Below the pieces are notes generated by a model, which did not search any database, had not been told where the DNA came from, and saw nothing but the letters and a program-made list of their open reading frames with translations. Below, in pieces: positions 44,801-55,718 of a stretch of 64,000 nucleotides of DNA. Location of the stretch: assembly GCA_009763385.1 (NCBI GenBank), contig CM019824.1, positions 144,901,705 to 144,965,704 of the forward strand, given 5' to 3'. How positions within the stretch are numbered: position 1 is the first letter of the stretch; each line of letters opens with the position of its first letter. Made by a program: the position numbers and the translations under genes. Source of the DNA: Coix lacryma-jobi var. lacryma-jobi. Taxonomy: Eukaryota > Streptophyta > Magnoliopsida > Poales > Poaceae.

Positions 44801-45563
44801 TTCTCTGATGAACCCAGCCGCGAGTAGTTTAGCTATCTCCTTCTTGATTGCTTCCTTCTTTTCTGGCGAGAATCGTCGTAACCTTTGCTTGATAGGTCTT
44901 GAGCCTTCCTTTAGTTCCAATTTGTGCTCAGCCAAGTTCCTTGGGACCCCAGGCATGTCTACTGGTTTCCAAGCAAATATGTCTTTGTTTGCTCTAAGGA
45001 ACTTGGTGAGCGCGAGTTCCTATTCTTCAGATAGGTGAGCACTGATAGCCGCTGTCTTGGATGGATCACCGGTTTCTAGGTCAATAGCTTTTGTGCAGAC
45101 TTCTGCTGATGGTTGAATAGTACTTGCCTTCTTAGTTGGGATCTCTGAATCCTCAGGCTTGGTATTGTGCACCATCTGAGCGAGTTCTTGTACCTCCAGG
45201 GCGAGTTGAGCTTTTTCAGCGATTTGGACAGCCTCTGTGTCGCAATCAAATGAACGCTTCAGGTCGCCCCTGAAGGTTAAGATTCCTTTGGGACCCGACA
45301 TCTTCAATAAGAGGTACGGGTAGTGGGGTACTGCCATAAACTTGGCGATGGCAGGTCGCCCGAATATGGCGTGATATGATGACTCGAAGTCCGCTACTTC
45401 GAAACTGATGTACTCCGTTCTGTAGTTAGCCGGAGTTCCAAAAGTGACAGGTAGTATGATCCTTCCGAGTGGTACAACTGCTTTTCCGGGTACTATTCTG
45501 TAGAAAGGGGCAGTTGATGGTGTGAGCTGAGTTGCAAGATCCAGGTTCATCTTCCTTAGGGTG
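41852..45563 (-). pseudogene. Tat pol (protease C-terminus to integrase), broken
   Basis: One reading frame runs from the Athila insertion to the stop at 41,852 with internal stops at 45,020-45,022 (TAG), 44,252-44,254 (TAG) and 44,090-44,092 (TGA). Domains in order: end of protease; reverse transcriptase (CVDYTDLNRHCPKDPFGLPR, catalytic YVDD at about 44,420-44,440); RNase H; a second RNase H of archaeal type (MYFDGSLKLGGAGAG at about 43,560, NNEAEYEALLHGLKLA, VYGDSSVV) diagnostic of the Tat lineage; integrase zinc finger (42,760-42,900); and integrase core. The first aspartate (WGLDMVGPL) and the glutamate (NGQVERAN) are present, but the second catalytic aspartate reads as asparagine (codon 42,511-42,513). 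The element cannot be autonomous. Confidence 0.9.
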
Positions 45564-45778
45564 CTTGCTGTTGACGGTCCTTAAACCCCTGTTTTACCGT
45601 CAACATTTGACCCTAAAGTCCACCAAAAAGGCATGAAATGTAGTCAAATAGGTTTCAAACTAACCGAATTCCACATGTCCATAGAATTTTATTTGAATGC
45701 AGGATTTGAGCCCAATTTGGACATTTTGACCCACCAGGAGACAAGCCCACTCGGCAGGGCCCAAATGGGCCTAAGAGG

Positions 45779-45834
45779 GGTGGCGCCCGCCACCCCTAGG
45801 TGGCGCCCGCCAGGCTCAAGTGGCGCCCGCCACT
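45779..45834. repeat. GGTGGC-GCCC-GCCACC hairpin cluster
   Basis: Three inverted-repeat units with loop GCCC lie in about 56 bp; the 3' LTR has two units (51,526-51,560), accounting for most of the length difference between the LTRs. Confidence 0.8.
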
Positions 45835-46127
45835 TGGGTTGGCCCAACTTCACCCCCTGCCACGTCACCGATCCGTGTGACCTCCCCAGGGCCAAATCTT
45901 GGCCCTTGGTCACTAGGTCGGTTTGATCGGAGGGCTCAGGACGAAATGACGCGGATCAAGGCCGGTGGGCGGTTACTCAGACATGCACCCGACCTCCAAA
46001 CCGCCTCGGACAACCTCCTGGATGCCATTGATGCAGAGGCGGTTCATCCAACGGCCAGTGCACTGGCGGCCGCCAGTTACTTGTGGCGCCCGCCACCTGA
46101 CCTAACCCTAGGTCGGGTGGCTGCCCA

Positions 46128-46164
46128 CTATAAGTACCCCCCCTCACTTCTCAAGCTATAAATA
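46128..46164 (+). promoter_or_regulatory. Tandem TATA boxes in the Athila-like LTR
   Basis: CTATAAGTACCCCCC and CTATAAATACCCCCC follow one another; both recur in the 3' LTR (about 51,855-51,895). Confidence 0.6.
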
Positions 46165-47402
46165 CCCCCCTGGAGGCACCTCTCCATTTGTACCATTCCA
46201 AGCAAAGCAACTCCAAGCAAGAGAAGTGAGAGTAGGTTAGAAGCTCAGAGAGCTTAGGCAAGTAGGTAGCTAGTTGAGCAAGGCATCTTCGCCCTCGCGG
46301 TAGCGCTGCTCAAGGCTTAGCTCAAGAGTAGAGGCGTGCGAGTGATCGGCTCTGGAGCTGGGAAGAGTCTTCCTTCATCTCCAGTTCAGGTTTTGCTCTT
46401 GTTACTCAAGCATTTTACTTTATTCTATTTTATCATTTCAAGTATTACTTTACTCTACTTATCAGTATTGAGTGCTATACTTGATTGATTGCTTGAGTGT
46501 CTAGCTATCCTACAGTTCAATTCACTTAGCCATAGTAGTTAATCTCTAGTGAGCTTAGTGTTTGATCTTTGCCAATAGGTTGCTTAGTTAGTTTAGTGTT
46601 TTTTCTTATTAAGTCAAGTGTTTGCTCTGACGTCCGCAAGGGTGTCTCTATTCTAGGCCAGGATAGAGATAGTTAGAATATAATTAGGCGTGGTGCTTAG
46701 TTATAGACTTACCTTCAGATACGGCTGGACCCCCGGATAGCTGTGGTAGCAAGCAGGTGGTGACAGCCCTGTGCGCCTTGAATTCTACCACGTAGTTGGC
46801 CCAGTTTAACAGTAAGGCTCGTTGTGCTAGCGTTCAACCTAAGTAAGTGGTAAAGGCTAGTACGCCTCGATACTTGACAAGATAGGATTAAAACTATTCT
46901 CAACCTAGTTGCTTATTGTCTTTTGCCTGCCCTGCTCGTCATTATCTTGCTTCGTAGTTATCTTGCTTAGTGGTTACCCAGGTTAGTTACCTAGTTATCC
47001 TTAGTTATCCTAGTTACCTTTAGTTATCCTACACCCTTTACCTATCTATCTATCCTCCTTACCTTAGCCATCCATTTCATCCTTACCTAGCCAGCCATAC
47101 ATTCTTTCTAGCCTTTCATCTTCCCTTCTCCCCTTTTCCTTTTCTCTTTTCTTCGACTCTCATCCCCTCCTTGACTCAACTCATCCACCACCCTAGCCTT
47201 CCCTTGGGATCAAATAAATTTACACTTGGTACTCCCAGGCGAAGTGCTACTACGATAGTTTTGTGCGCTTGCAGAATCTCCTCCTGGTAGATTGCATTCT
47301 CTCTAGCTAGCTCCTACTAGTGTCGGGATTGACAACCCCGCTTGGCATTAGTAGATAGCTGCTTTAGCTTCACTCCTTTAGGTATAGTGACTGGACTTGC
47401 TT

Positions 47403-47570
47403 CAAGCACTTCTGACACCGTTGCCGGGAATAGACTCCATAGTCTACTCTTAGTAACAACGTTAGCAAGTGCCAACAAGCATTTCTGGGCCATTACCGGG
47501 GATAGTGCCTAGCTCTATCTTTAGTGAAGTTAAGAACTACCAACAAGCATTTCTGGCGCCGTTGCCGGGG
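47403..47570 (+). repeat. Three tandem PBS-like units at the LTR/internal junction
   Basis: CAAGCACTTCTGACACCGTT at 47,403, CAAGCATTTCTGGGCCATTA at 47,476 and CAAGCATTTCTGGCGCCGTT at 47,544 start repeats of 73 and 68 bp. Only the third has the real PBS; the first two are inside the LTR and recur in the 3' LTR. Confidence 0.7.
47554..47570 (+). other. Athila-like primer binding site
   Basis: TGGCGCCGTTGCCGGGG lies 8 bases inside the LTR end and is typical of plant Athila/Ty3 PBS sequences. Confidence 0.75.
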
Positions 47571-47732
47571 AAGGCAATCAGTGTATCGGTTGAGTCCGTG
47601 TCGAATTTATCCTCGCTTAAGCTCCCTCTTAGCGAATCCCATCCTAACCCATTCTTTCTTTCTTTGACTCTTCTTATCTTTTTCCTTCATCTTTTTCAAC
47701 TTCTTTCTTTCTTATCTCGTTCTATCTTCGCG

Positions 47733-49607
47733 ATGGCCAACAAAGCCATTCGTGAATTCTCTGCTCCTTCTGCCGCTAATATGGCGACGGGACCAGACGT
47801 GATCAATGCCAACCTCAATTTTGAGTTAAAACCGACTCTGATCACGATGGTCCAAGCTAGCCCGTTCTGTGGCAAGGCTCATGAGGATGCCAATGCTCAC
47901 CTCCAACAGTTTTTGGAGATTTGCGGCACCTTCACCATTAAGGGGATAACCCAAGAAGCCATCCGTCTTCGTCTCTTTCCTTTCTCTTTGCTAGGAAAAG
48001 CGAAGCAATGGTTCTATACCGATCGCAACGCTGTAGACACATGGGACAAGTGTTCCAATGCTTTTCTCACCAAATTCTTTCCTATGGGCAAGATGAATGC
48101 TCTTCGCAACAAGATCTCCAGCTTTACGCAACAAGCCAAGGAACCTATCCCCGAGGCTTGGGAGAGGTTGCAAGAGTATATCGCTGCTTGTCCGCACCAT
48201 GGTATGGAGGACTGGCTCTTGATCCAGAACTTCTACCATGGCCTGACCCCACTCTCTAGAAGCCATTTGGATGCCGCCGCCGGTGGTCCATTATTTTCTT
48301 TGAATGTTGAAGATGCTAAGGCTCTCATAGAGAAGATGGTGTCAAACCAAGGATGGAATGACGAGAGACTACAGCCCCGAAAGCGAGGTATGCATTCCCT
48401 TAAGGAAGCCGACATGATCGTGGCCAAGATGGACCTGCTGGCAAAGAAGCTGGACAGCTGTGAGAAGATGAACCAACAAGAGAGTGTCCAATCTCTGGAA
48501 TCTTACATGACTTGCGAAGTCTGTGGAGAAACCGGACATTCTGGGAACTACTGCCCCGAGCTACATGAAGATTTGAACTTCATCAACAACAACAACGGTT
48601 TCCGTCAACCAAATCAAGGATGGAATCAGCACTTCAATTCTCAAGGTAACCATTCATTCCCTCGCTCTAATTTTCATAATTCTGATAATTTCTCGTTCTT
48701 AAAAGATTTAGTTTACTCACAAGGTAAAACTACTGAATTTTTGAATAAGAAATTAATGGCGAATGATAAAATTCTTGAGAATATAAATGCTAAATTGGAA
48801 GATTTCTCATCTGCTCTGAAAAATCAACTTAGCTTTAATAAGATGTTAGAAACCCAATTAGCTCAACTTGCTGCTATCATACCATCTTTTGAATCTGGCA
48901 AAATTCCTGCTAAACCTGACATGGAAACTGCTAATATGGTTGAAATTAAATATTTTAACTATTATGAAGATCAAACCATGACTATTAAAAAGGGTGATCC
49001 TGGTAGTCCCATAATTAGATGCTCAATCTTTGGTGAAGTCTTTAAAAATGCCATGTGTGATTTAGGATCGAGTGTGAACATTTTATCTAAAGATTTTTAT
49101 GAAAACTCGTCCTTTCCACCCATGTCATCCACATCTGCCTATATTGTGCTAGCTGATCAATCCACTTGCTATGTAGAAGGAATAGTAAATGATTTACCTG
49201 TTCATATTAGAGGCTCCTATGTTCCTGCTGATTTCATAATACTAGATATGGGAAATAGGAAAGATGTGCCTTTAATTTTGGGTAGACCCTTCTTGAATAC
49301 TATTAATGCTTGCATATATGTCGGGACTGGTAAAATTCATATGACATTAGGAGGGAGGAAGGAAATATTCTCCTTCTCCCGAGGTCCCGCATATGCCGCT
49401 AACATGCAGGTAGCAAAACCCGTTCATACCAAGAAGAGGCGCCCAGGAACAAGGTGGAACAGAAAGAAAGAACCACCTCCTCCTAAGTTGTGTGATTCAC
49501 ATAACAAAGAAGAGGTGCTAAAAGAAGAAGAACCAGATGGAGTACTAAGAGAAGAAGTGCCCAAGGAAGAAGATCCACCCGATAAGGATGAAACTCCATG
49601 GACCTAA
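47733..49607 (+). CDS. Athila-like gag-protease protein (624 aa)
   Basis: The start chosen is ATGGCCAACAAAGCC at 47,733; in-frame upstream codons overlap the LTR end and a low-complexity leader. Gag domain at about residues 45-200 (AKQWFYTDR, FLTKFFPMGK, LIQNFYHGL). Zinc knuckle CEVCGETGHSGNYC near residue 262. Asparagine-rich linker about 285-310, coiled-coil part about 325-375 (LEDFSSALKNQLSFNK). Retropepsin-like domain about 430-550, with CDLGSSVNILS near residue 443 in place of the usual D-S/T-G, then ILGRPFLNTI. The C-terminus is basic, then glutamate-rich (KEEEP repeats). The ORF is intact and ends DETPWT. Mobility would need reverse transcriptase and integrase supplied by a related element. 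Confidence 0.88.
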   Translation: MANKAIREFSAPSAANMATGPDVINANLNFELKPTLITMVQASPFCGKAHEDANAHLQQFLEICGTFTIKGITQEAIRLRLFPFSLLGKAKQWFYTDRNAVDTWDKCSNAFLTKFFPMGKMNALRNKISSFTQQAKEPIPEAWERLQEYIAACPHHGMEDWLLIQNFYHGLTPLSRSHLDAAAGGPLFSLNVEDAKALIEKMVSNQGWNDERLQPRKRGMHSLKEADMIVAKMDLLAKKLDSCEKMNQQESVQSLESYMTCEVCGETGHSGNYCPELHEDLNFINNNNGFRQPNQGWNQHFNSQGNHSFPRSNFHNSDNFSFLKDLVYSQGKTTEFLNKKLMANDKILENINAKLEDFSSALKNQLSFNKMLETQLAQLAAIIPSFESGKIPAKPDMETANMVEIKYFNYYEDQTMTIKKGDPGSPIIRCSIFGEVFKNAMCDLGSSVNILSKDFYENSSFPPMSSTSAYIVLADQSTCYVEGIVNDLPVHIRGSYVPADFIILDMGNRKDVPLILGRPFLNTINACIYVGTGKIHMTLGGRKEIFSFSRGPAYAANMQVAKPVHTKKRRPGTRWNRKKEPPPPKLCDSHNKEEVLKEEEPDGVLREEVPKEEDPPDKDETPWT

Positions 49608-51315
49608 GGTATGGTTTACTTTTAATTTTTATTTCCCTTCAATTTTCCCTTTTCGAATAAATAACATATGCCATGCATGCAACTAAAAAAAATCAGTTAT
49701 CATTAGTTATATGCATAGGTATATGTTAACTTAGTTAGAATAATATCATAGGATAGTTTCCCTTTTCACAACATTAGATAGTTTCCCTTTTAATAAAAAT
49801 GAGAACAAGAGCTCCGACTGAGAAGAAGAAGGCCTTTCACCAAGCAAGAAGCCAGCTTGGGGGAGACTCCCGCTCCAATAAGGTATGTCTCCAGCCTACC
49901 CTTTACATTCAGTTCTTAAATTCTATATTTCTTTGAATGTCATATGCTTGCCTAAGTATCCATTCCATGAATAATATTGATAAAATCTGCTTAAACAAGT
50001 TGAAACCTGAATAAGACTTGAAATATGTCATGCAAATGCTATTGCTATGGTTTGAATAACTGGTATTATCTAAGTTGTAGCTTTTGTGGGTTGCACATGC
50101 TTTAACTGAAATCATGCTTAGTGAGTAAAGTTAGTAAGAAACGGAGTAATTCTTTAAACTTGTTAAGGTGAAATCAGGACCTAATCTGGAGGATTTCTTT
50201 TAAAATTATGAAAAACCTTGCTAAAAGTGCCTCCTAGATTTTATCCCATCCCACCACCAGCCAAATATTTGCTAGTCATTAGTCAAAACCACATAGAGCT
50301 TTGTTTGTGTTGAGCTTTGTTAGACCTCATAGATCTTAGTAGAGAAGCTTATCATAACTTTTGAATCAAGATTCACGTACACCCACCATAAATTGCCTAC
50401 TATCCACTCCGGAAGTTTGCAACCACCAAATAAATTGCTTATTCTCTACACCGGAGATATGCAATACCCTACCAAACATCCCATTGCTAGCCTTATGTTT
50501 ACTCCTACACTGGGAATAAGCATTTCTCTCCCTTTCCTTATTCATTTCAAAAATCCTTTCCTATAGATAACCTGGGGAAATCTAGAGCTAAAAGAGAGAG
50601 AGAAAAAAAATGAGCAAAGTAGCTCAAGAAAGGACTATGTCCTGAAAAAAAATGAGCAAGGTAGCTCAAAAGAGGACTATGTCCTAAGAAAATGTGAGGA
50701 CACATCTTTTGTCTACTCACTTTGTATCAAAAGAGAGAGAGAGAGAGAGGATTATCATTAGCTCTAGACCCCCAGGAATCGACTAGGAAGGATTATGAAA
50801 TGTCTCTCCATACACTTCCACATAACCACACATGCACATCTTGATCAATTTTTATGATTTGCTGCTCCTTATGATCTGAGTGTCTAACTTAGCAATAAAC
50901 ATCAGGCAATTTGCTCATGGTTCTTAGCCTACCTATAGCTCCACATATCATTCTTTAGAAATAGGAAAGGCTACATTTTGGCCTAAGTGAGGATTTAAAC
51001 ACCATTGAGTGATTGAGTGATCTAGGAGGACTTAAGCAAGTTGTTATCTTTTGAAAACCTTGAAAAACCTCCAGACAAAATCCTAGTAACACCTAAGCAA
51101 GATAAAAGTTTCCTATCTACTGCTTTATTTCACTCTTGCATGTTTGAAGTGAAAAGCTATAAGCCCCACATTGCTATGATTCATGATATATGCTAAGTTA
51201 TTTCTTACTATACAATATGCACTTGTATACATTTTAATTTTGCTATCTATCTCATGCTTAATGCTTAAACCGCATTGTTGCTCGAGGACGAGCAACAGGT
51301 TAGCTTGGGGGAGCT
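49608..51315 (+). other. Non-coding region replacing pol in the Athila-like element
   Basis: 1.7 kb without any pol motif. It holds an internal polypurine-like AGCTTGGGGGAG (about 49,855), a near-duplicate pair around GGACTATGTCCT (50,625-50,690) and a GA microsatellite (about 50,731-50,750). It ends in the polypurine tract TAGCTTGGGGGAGC at 51,301-51,315. Confidence 0.7.
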
Positions 51316-53270
51316 TGTTGACGGTCCTTAAACCCCTGTTTTACCGTTAACATTTGACCCTAAAGTCCACCAAAAAGGCATGAAATGTAGTCAAATAGGT
51401 TTCAAACTAACCGAATTCCACATGTCCATAGAATTTTATTTGAATGCAGGATTTGAGCCAAATTTGGACATTTTGACCCACCAGGAGACAAGCCCACTCG
51501 GCAGGGCCCAAATGGGCCTAAGAGGGGTGGCGCCCGCCAGGCTCAAGTGGCGCCCGCCACTTGGGTTGGCCCAACTTCACCCCCTGCCACGTCACCGATC
51601 CGTGTGACCTCCCCAGGGCCAAATCTTGGCCCTTGGTCACTAGGTCGGTTTGATCGGAGGGCTCAGGACGAAATGACGCGGATCAAGGCCGGTGGGCGGT
51701 TACTCAGACATGCACCCGACCTCCAAACCGCCTCGGACAACCTCCTGGATGCCATTGATGCAGAGGCGGTTCATCCAACGGCCAGTGCACTGGCGGCCGC
51801 CAGTTACTTGTGGCGCCCGCCACCTGACCTAACCCTAGGTCGGGTGGCTGCCCACTATAAGTACCCCCCTCACTTCTCAAGCTATAAATACCCCCCTGGA
51901 GGCACCTCTCCATTTGTACCATTCCAAGCAAAGCAACTCCAAGCAAGAGAAGTGAGAGTAGGTTAGAAGCTCAGAGAGCTTAGGCAAGTAGGTAGCTAGT
52001 TGAGCAAGGCATCTTCGCCCTCGCGGTAGCGCTGCTCAAGGCTTAGCTCAAGAGTAGAGGCGTGCGAGTGATCGGCTCTGGAGCTGGGAAGAGTCTTCCT
52101 TCATCTCCAGTTCAGGTTTTGCTCTTGTTACTCAAGCATTTTACTTTATTCTATTTTATCATTTCAAGTATTACTTTACTCTACTTATCAGTATTGAGTG
52201 CTATACTTGATTGATTGCTTGAGTGCCTAGCTATCCTACAGTTCAATTCACTTAGCCATAGTAGTTAATCTCTAGTGAGCTTAGTGTTTGATCTTTGCCA
52301 ATAGGTTGCTTAGTTAGTTTAGTGTTTTTTATTATTAAGTCAAGTGTTTGCTCTGACGTCCGCAAGGGTGTCTCTATTCTAGGCCAGGATAGAGATAGTA
52401 AGAATATAATTAGGCGTGGTGCTTAGTTATAGACTTACCTTCAGATACGGCTGGACCCCCGGATAGCTGTGGTAGCAAGCAGGTGGTGACAGCCCTGTGC
52501 GCCTTGAATTCCACCACGTAGTTGGCCCAGTTTAACAGTAAGGCTCGTTGTGCTAGCGTTCAACCTAAGTAAGTGGTAAAGGCTAGTACGCCTCGATACT
52601 TGACAAGATAGGATTAAAACTATTCTCAACCTAGTTGCTTATTGTCTTTTGCCTGCCCTGCTCATCATTATCTTGCTTCGTAGTTATCTTGCTTAGTGGT
52701 TACCCAGGTTAGTTACCTAGTTATCCTTAGTTATCATAGTTACCTTTAGTTATCCTACACCCTTTACCTATCTATCTATCCTCCTTACCTTGCCATCCAT
52801 TTCATCCTTACCTAGCCACCCATACATTCTTTCTAGCCTTTCATCTTCCCTTCTCCCCTTTTCCTTTTCTCTTTTCTTCGACTCTCATCCCCTCCTTGAC
52901 TCAACTCATCCACCACCCTAGCCTTCCCTTGGGATCAAATAAATTGACACTTGGTACTCCCAGGCGAAGTGCTACTATGATAGTTTTGTGCGCTTGCAGA
53001 ATCTCCTCCTGGTAGATTGCATTCTCTCTAGCTAGCTCCTACTAGTGTCAGGATTGACAACCCCGCTTGGCATTAGTAGATAGCTGCTTTAGCTTCACTC
53101 CTTTAGGTATAGTGACTGGACTTGCTTCAAGCACTTCTGACACCGTTGCCGGGAATAGACTCCATAGTCTACTCTTAGTAACAACGTTAGCAAGTGCCAA
53201 CAAGCATTTCTGGGCCGTTACCGAGGATAGTGCCTAGCTCTATCTTTAGTGAAGTTAAGAACTACCAACA
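51316..53270 (+). repeat. Athila-like element 3' LTR
   Basis: 1,955 bp, ends ACCAACA at 53,270 and is followed by the CTTGC target duplication. It lacks one 21-bp GTGGCGCCCGCC repeat unit present in the 5' LTR. Confidence 0.92.
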
Positions 53271-53275
53271 CTTGC

Positions 53276-55654
53276 GATTATGACATTGAGTCCTGCCCCG
53301 CCATCAATGAGTACCCTTCCAAGTGTATAGCCTGCAACCGTCAGGTCCAAAACTAGCGGGTAGTGCCCTGCATTGGAGACACTAGTCCATTGATCAGCTC
53401 TGGAGAAGCTAATCGGATGTTCGGACCAGTCGAGGTACTTAGGCGTTGCTGGTTCGGTGGACATGATTTCTCGCAGGGAAAGCTTCTGGAGCCTCTTGCT
53501 GTTGCTGGTGGTCACACCCCCAAAGATGACGTTGATGGAACCTTTGGGGTGTTGGAAACCGCCGGCATCTTGTGGAGGGTCCTCAGCTGTCTTCTTGCCT
53601 TTATCTTTCTTGTTCTTATTGAAGTCAGGGTTCAAACCTCGCTCCTTGAGCTGTCGGCAGTGCCTTGCTAGATGTCCACTCTTTGGGTGGAAGGGGCAAG
53701 GCCCATCGAGTAAGTCATCTAAGGTGTAGGGCTTGTTTCCTTTCTTCTGAGGTTCCATGGCAGCAATAGTATTGTCCCCTGCTCTCTTCCGGGTGCTTTG
53801 TTGTGGTGCCTGTTTACCTCTCTGATTGTTCCCTCGATCACCCTGCGTGTTCCTATCGGGAAAGCGCTCCTGTGTGCGTTCCTCTATTGCCATCATGGAG
53901 TTTACAACCCGATGGAATTCGTCAGCGGTGGTCGGGTCCTGCTTGATGAAATCTTTGTAATTGTACCTTTCGCAAATGCCATTGCCGAAGAGGTCAATTA
54001 CTTCTCTATCTGTAATGTCGGAAACTGTAGAGCGGATTTCTGAGAATCGCCTATAGTACTCCCGCATTGATTCATTTTTCTGCTGCTTGCAGGTTCGTAG
54101 CTTAGTCCGGGGATCCGATCTCTCTGGGACGCCAACAAAGTTTTCAACGAAGATACGATGTAGTTGTTCCTAGGAGTCGATGGACTCGGGCCTAAGTCTG
54201 TCGAACCAAGCAAGCGGCATTGTCTCTAGAGCCATTGGGAGATAGAGTGCTTTGACGTCATTGCTTCCTCCGGCTAACTCGACTGCTTGAGCGTACAGCC
54301 TGAGCCACCGTTTGGGTTCTGTCTTCCCGTCGTACTTTGAGTAGTTCCCAGGTTTGAATTTTCGCGGGAACGAGACTGCTCGAAGCCGTTGGGAAAAGCA
54401 GGGGAAACGATCGACCGCATCGGATGCCGTGACTATGACTCCTCTGTATGAAGATTCAGCTCCTCCTTCAGCTTGATCGGGTACTCGGTTGCCTAGACGG
54501 CTCCTTGCTGGGATATGACCGAGTCGTTCTTGAACCGGCCGCCTCTGGCTCGGATGGGATGAAGCCTGCTCATCAGCTAGGGAGTCGAGATTCCGTCCCC
54601 GTAGTTGGAGTGCAGTGGTTTGAAGCATGACCAGCCGTCGCTCTTCATCGGGGGTGCGATTGGTCTTGGCTCCCATCTCCGTAGCTAGAGCTAGTATGTT
54701 TTGATAGGGAGTCTGGAAGACTTTGTGGCCGGCGGCCCTCATGAACTCAGGTTCAAGGTTGCAGGAGCAATCAAGGCGCCGTCTGTTGAGATCATCCTGG
54801 GAATGGTTGTCTTCAGTGCGAGCTTGACGCTCCGCCTCTGCTTCCAGACGTCTCTGGGTGTTATACTCTTCTAATTGTGCATGGTAGCGGTCTACAGCTT
54901 CCTTGCGGTGAGTTGCTCGCCTCCTACGGGCTTCTTTTGCTTGATTTTTGTGGATTCTTTCGGCCTTCGAGGACTCGATTTCTCCGAGCCCTTCAGGGTC
55001 GTTGTCAGAGATCATACTCAGGGTTTCGTCGTCTTGAAAGACATCTGGTGGGGTTGGTGGTCGCAGAGATGACTGATGCCCCGCCATGAAGACTTCACAG
55101 TTGTAACCTTGGTGTGATCCTGGTGTCACAGACTCCAGGGTAGAAGTGCTGGAGATTAGTTCCGTTGAGGTGTCACGTTCCTCAAGAGGGAGCTGATGTC
55201 CGTGCTGATACAGAAGTTGCCGGTCAATTGTGCTAATCAGTCTAGCCGGGGCAGGCTGGATTGGCCAATGGACGATGTTACCCTCCTTGGTAGAGCTGAA
55301 AACGAGTCCTTGTTAGGCTCCTGTCAAAGGTATCTGCTGAGACTCTTTGAATTTTGCTCCGACCAGGTCTTGTAAGCTTCCAGTAGCGTTCCGCAGGCCA
55401 AAGGAGATGCCATGTATGGGATCCGGGTCCTTCTCTTCATAGATTGAGTCCGAGTAGGAGTCGGATGCCTTTGGACTGTCTTCCAGATGTTGCAGTTCTT
55501 GAATCTGTAGTTTTGCCAGGTGCTGGGCGAGGAGTTCTGCCTTTGGCATGGCTTGCGGCTTCAGTTCAGTGTCGAGTCGGCTGTGAAGCCTTCCTTGATC
55601 ATCTGCGATGCAAGTCCATGAGCCAAAAACGAAAATTGATCTCGCCGAGAACAT
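53276..55654 (-). pseudogene. Tat gag and protease N-terminus, broken
   Basis: The start is MFSARSIFVFGSW at 55,654, 45 bases after the PBS. The frame continues to the Athila insertion with stops at 55,313-55,315 (TAA) and 54,170-54,172 (TAG). A coiled, R/E-rich N-terminal part (AEAERQARTED) is followed by the gag domain (FKPGNYSKYDGKTEPKRW, LPMALETMPLAWFDRL, REYYRRFSEIR), a Cys/His cluster CPFHPKSGHLARHC, and protease LIDGGAGLNVI. The protease motif is cut by the insertion directly after this point. The frame matches the downstream pol part. Confidence 0.88.
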
Positions 55655-55698
55655 GTTGTCGCGGTTCGCCGGGCTCTTGATCGTCGAATCGCCAAAAG

Positions 55699-55716
55699 CC
55701 CCTACCTGGCGCGCCA
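55699..55716 (-). other. Tat primer binding site
   Basis: TGGCGCGCCAGGTAGGGG on the minus strand, two bases from the 5' LTR end; the same motif is typical of grass RIRE2/Cinful-type Tat elements. Confidence 0.8.
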
Positions 55717-55718
55717 GC

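Larger units (their letters stand above)
45569..47545 (+). repeat. Athila-like element 5' LTR
   Basis: 1,977 bp. It carries three clustered GGTGGCGCCCGCCACC-type hairpins (45,779-45,834) and one more near 46,085-46,098. Two TATA boxes lie about 26 bp apart (46,128 and 46,157), and two degenerate copies of the PBS-adjacent sequence occur at its 3' end. Confidence 0.92.
45569..53270 (+). mobile_element. Non-autonomous Athila-like Ty3 element (gag-protease only, 7.7 kb)
   Basis: LTRs at 45,569-47,545 (1,977 bp) and 51,316-53,270 (1,955 bp) begin TGTTGACGG and end ACCAACA. The TSD is CTTGC at 45,564-45,568 and 53,271-53,275. PBS, one long ORF and a polypurine tract are present, but no reverse transcriptase, RNase H or integrase. 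It is inserted in the protease of the Tat element. Roughly 15 substitutions and about 22 bp of indels separate the LTRs. Confidence 0.92.
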
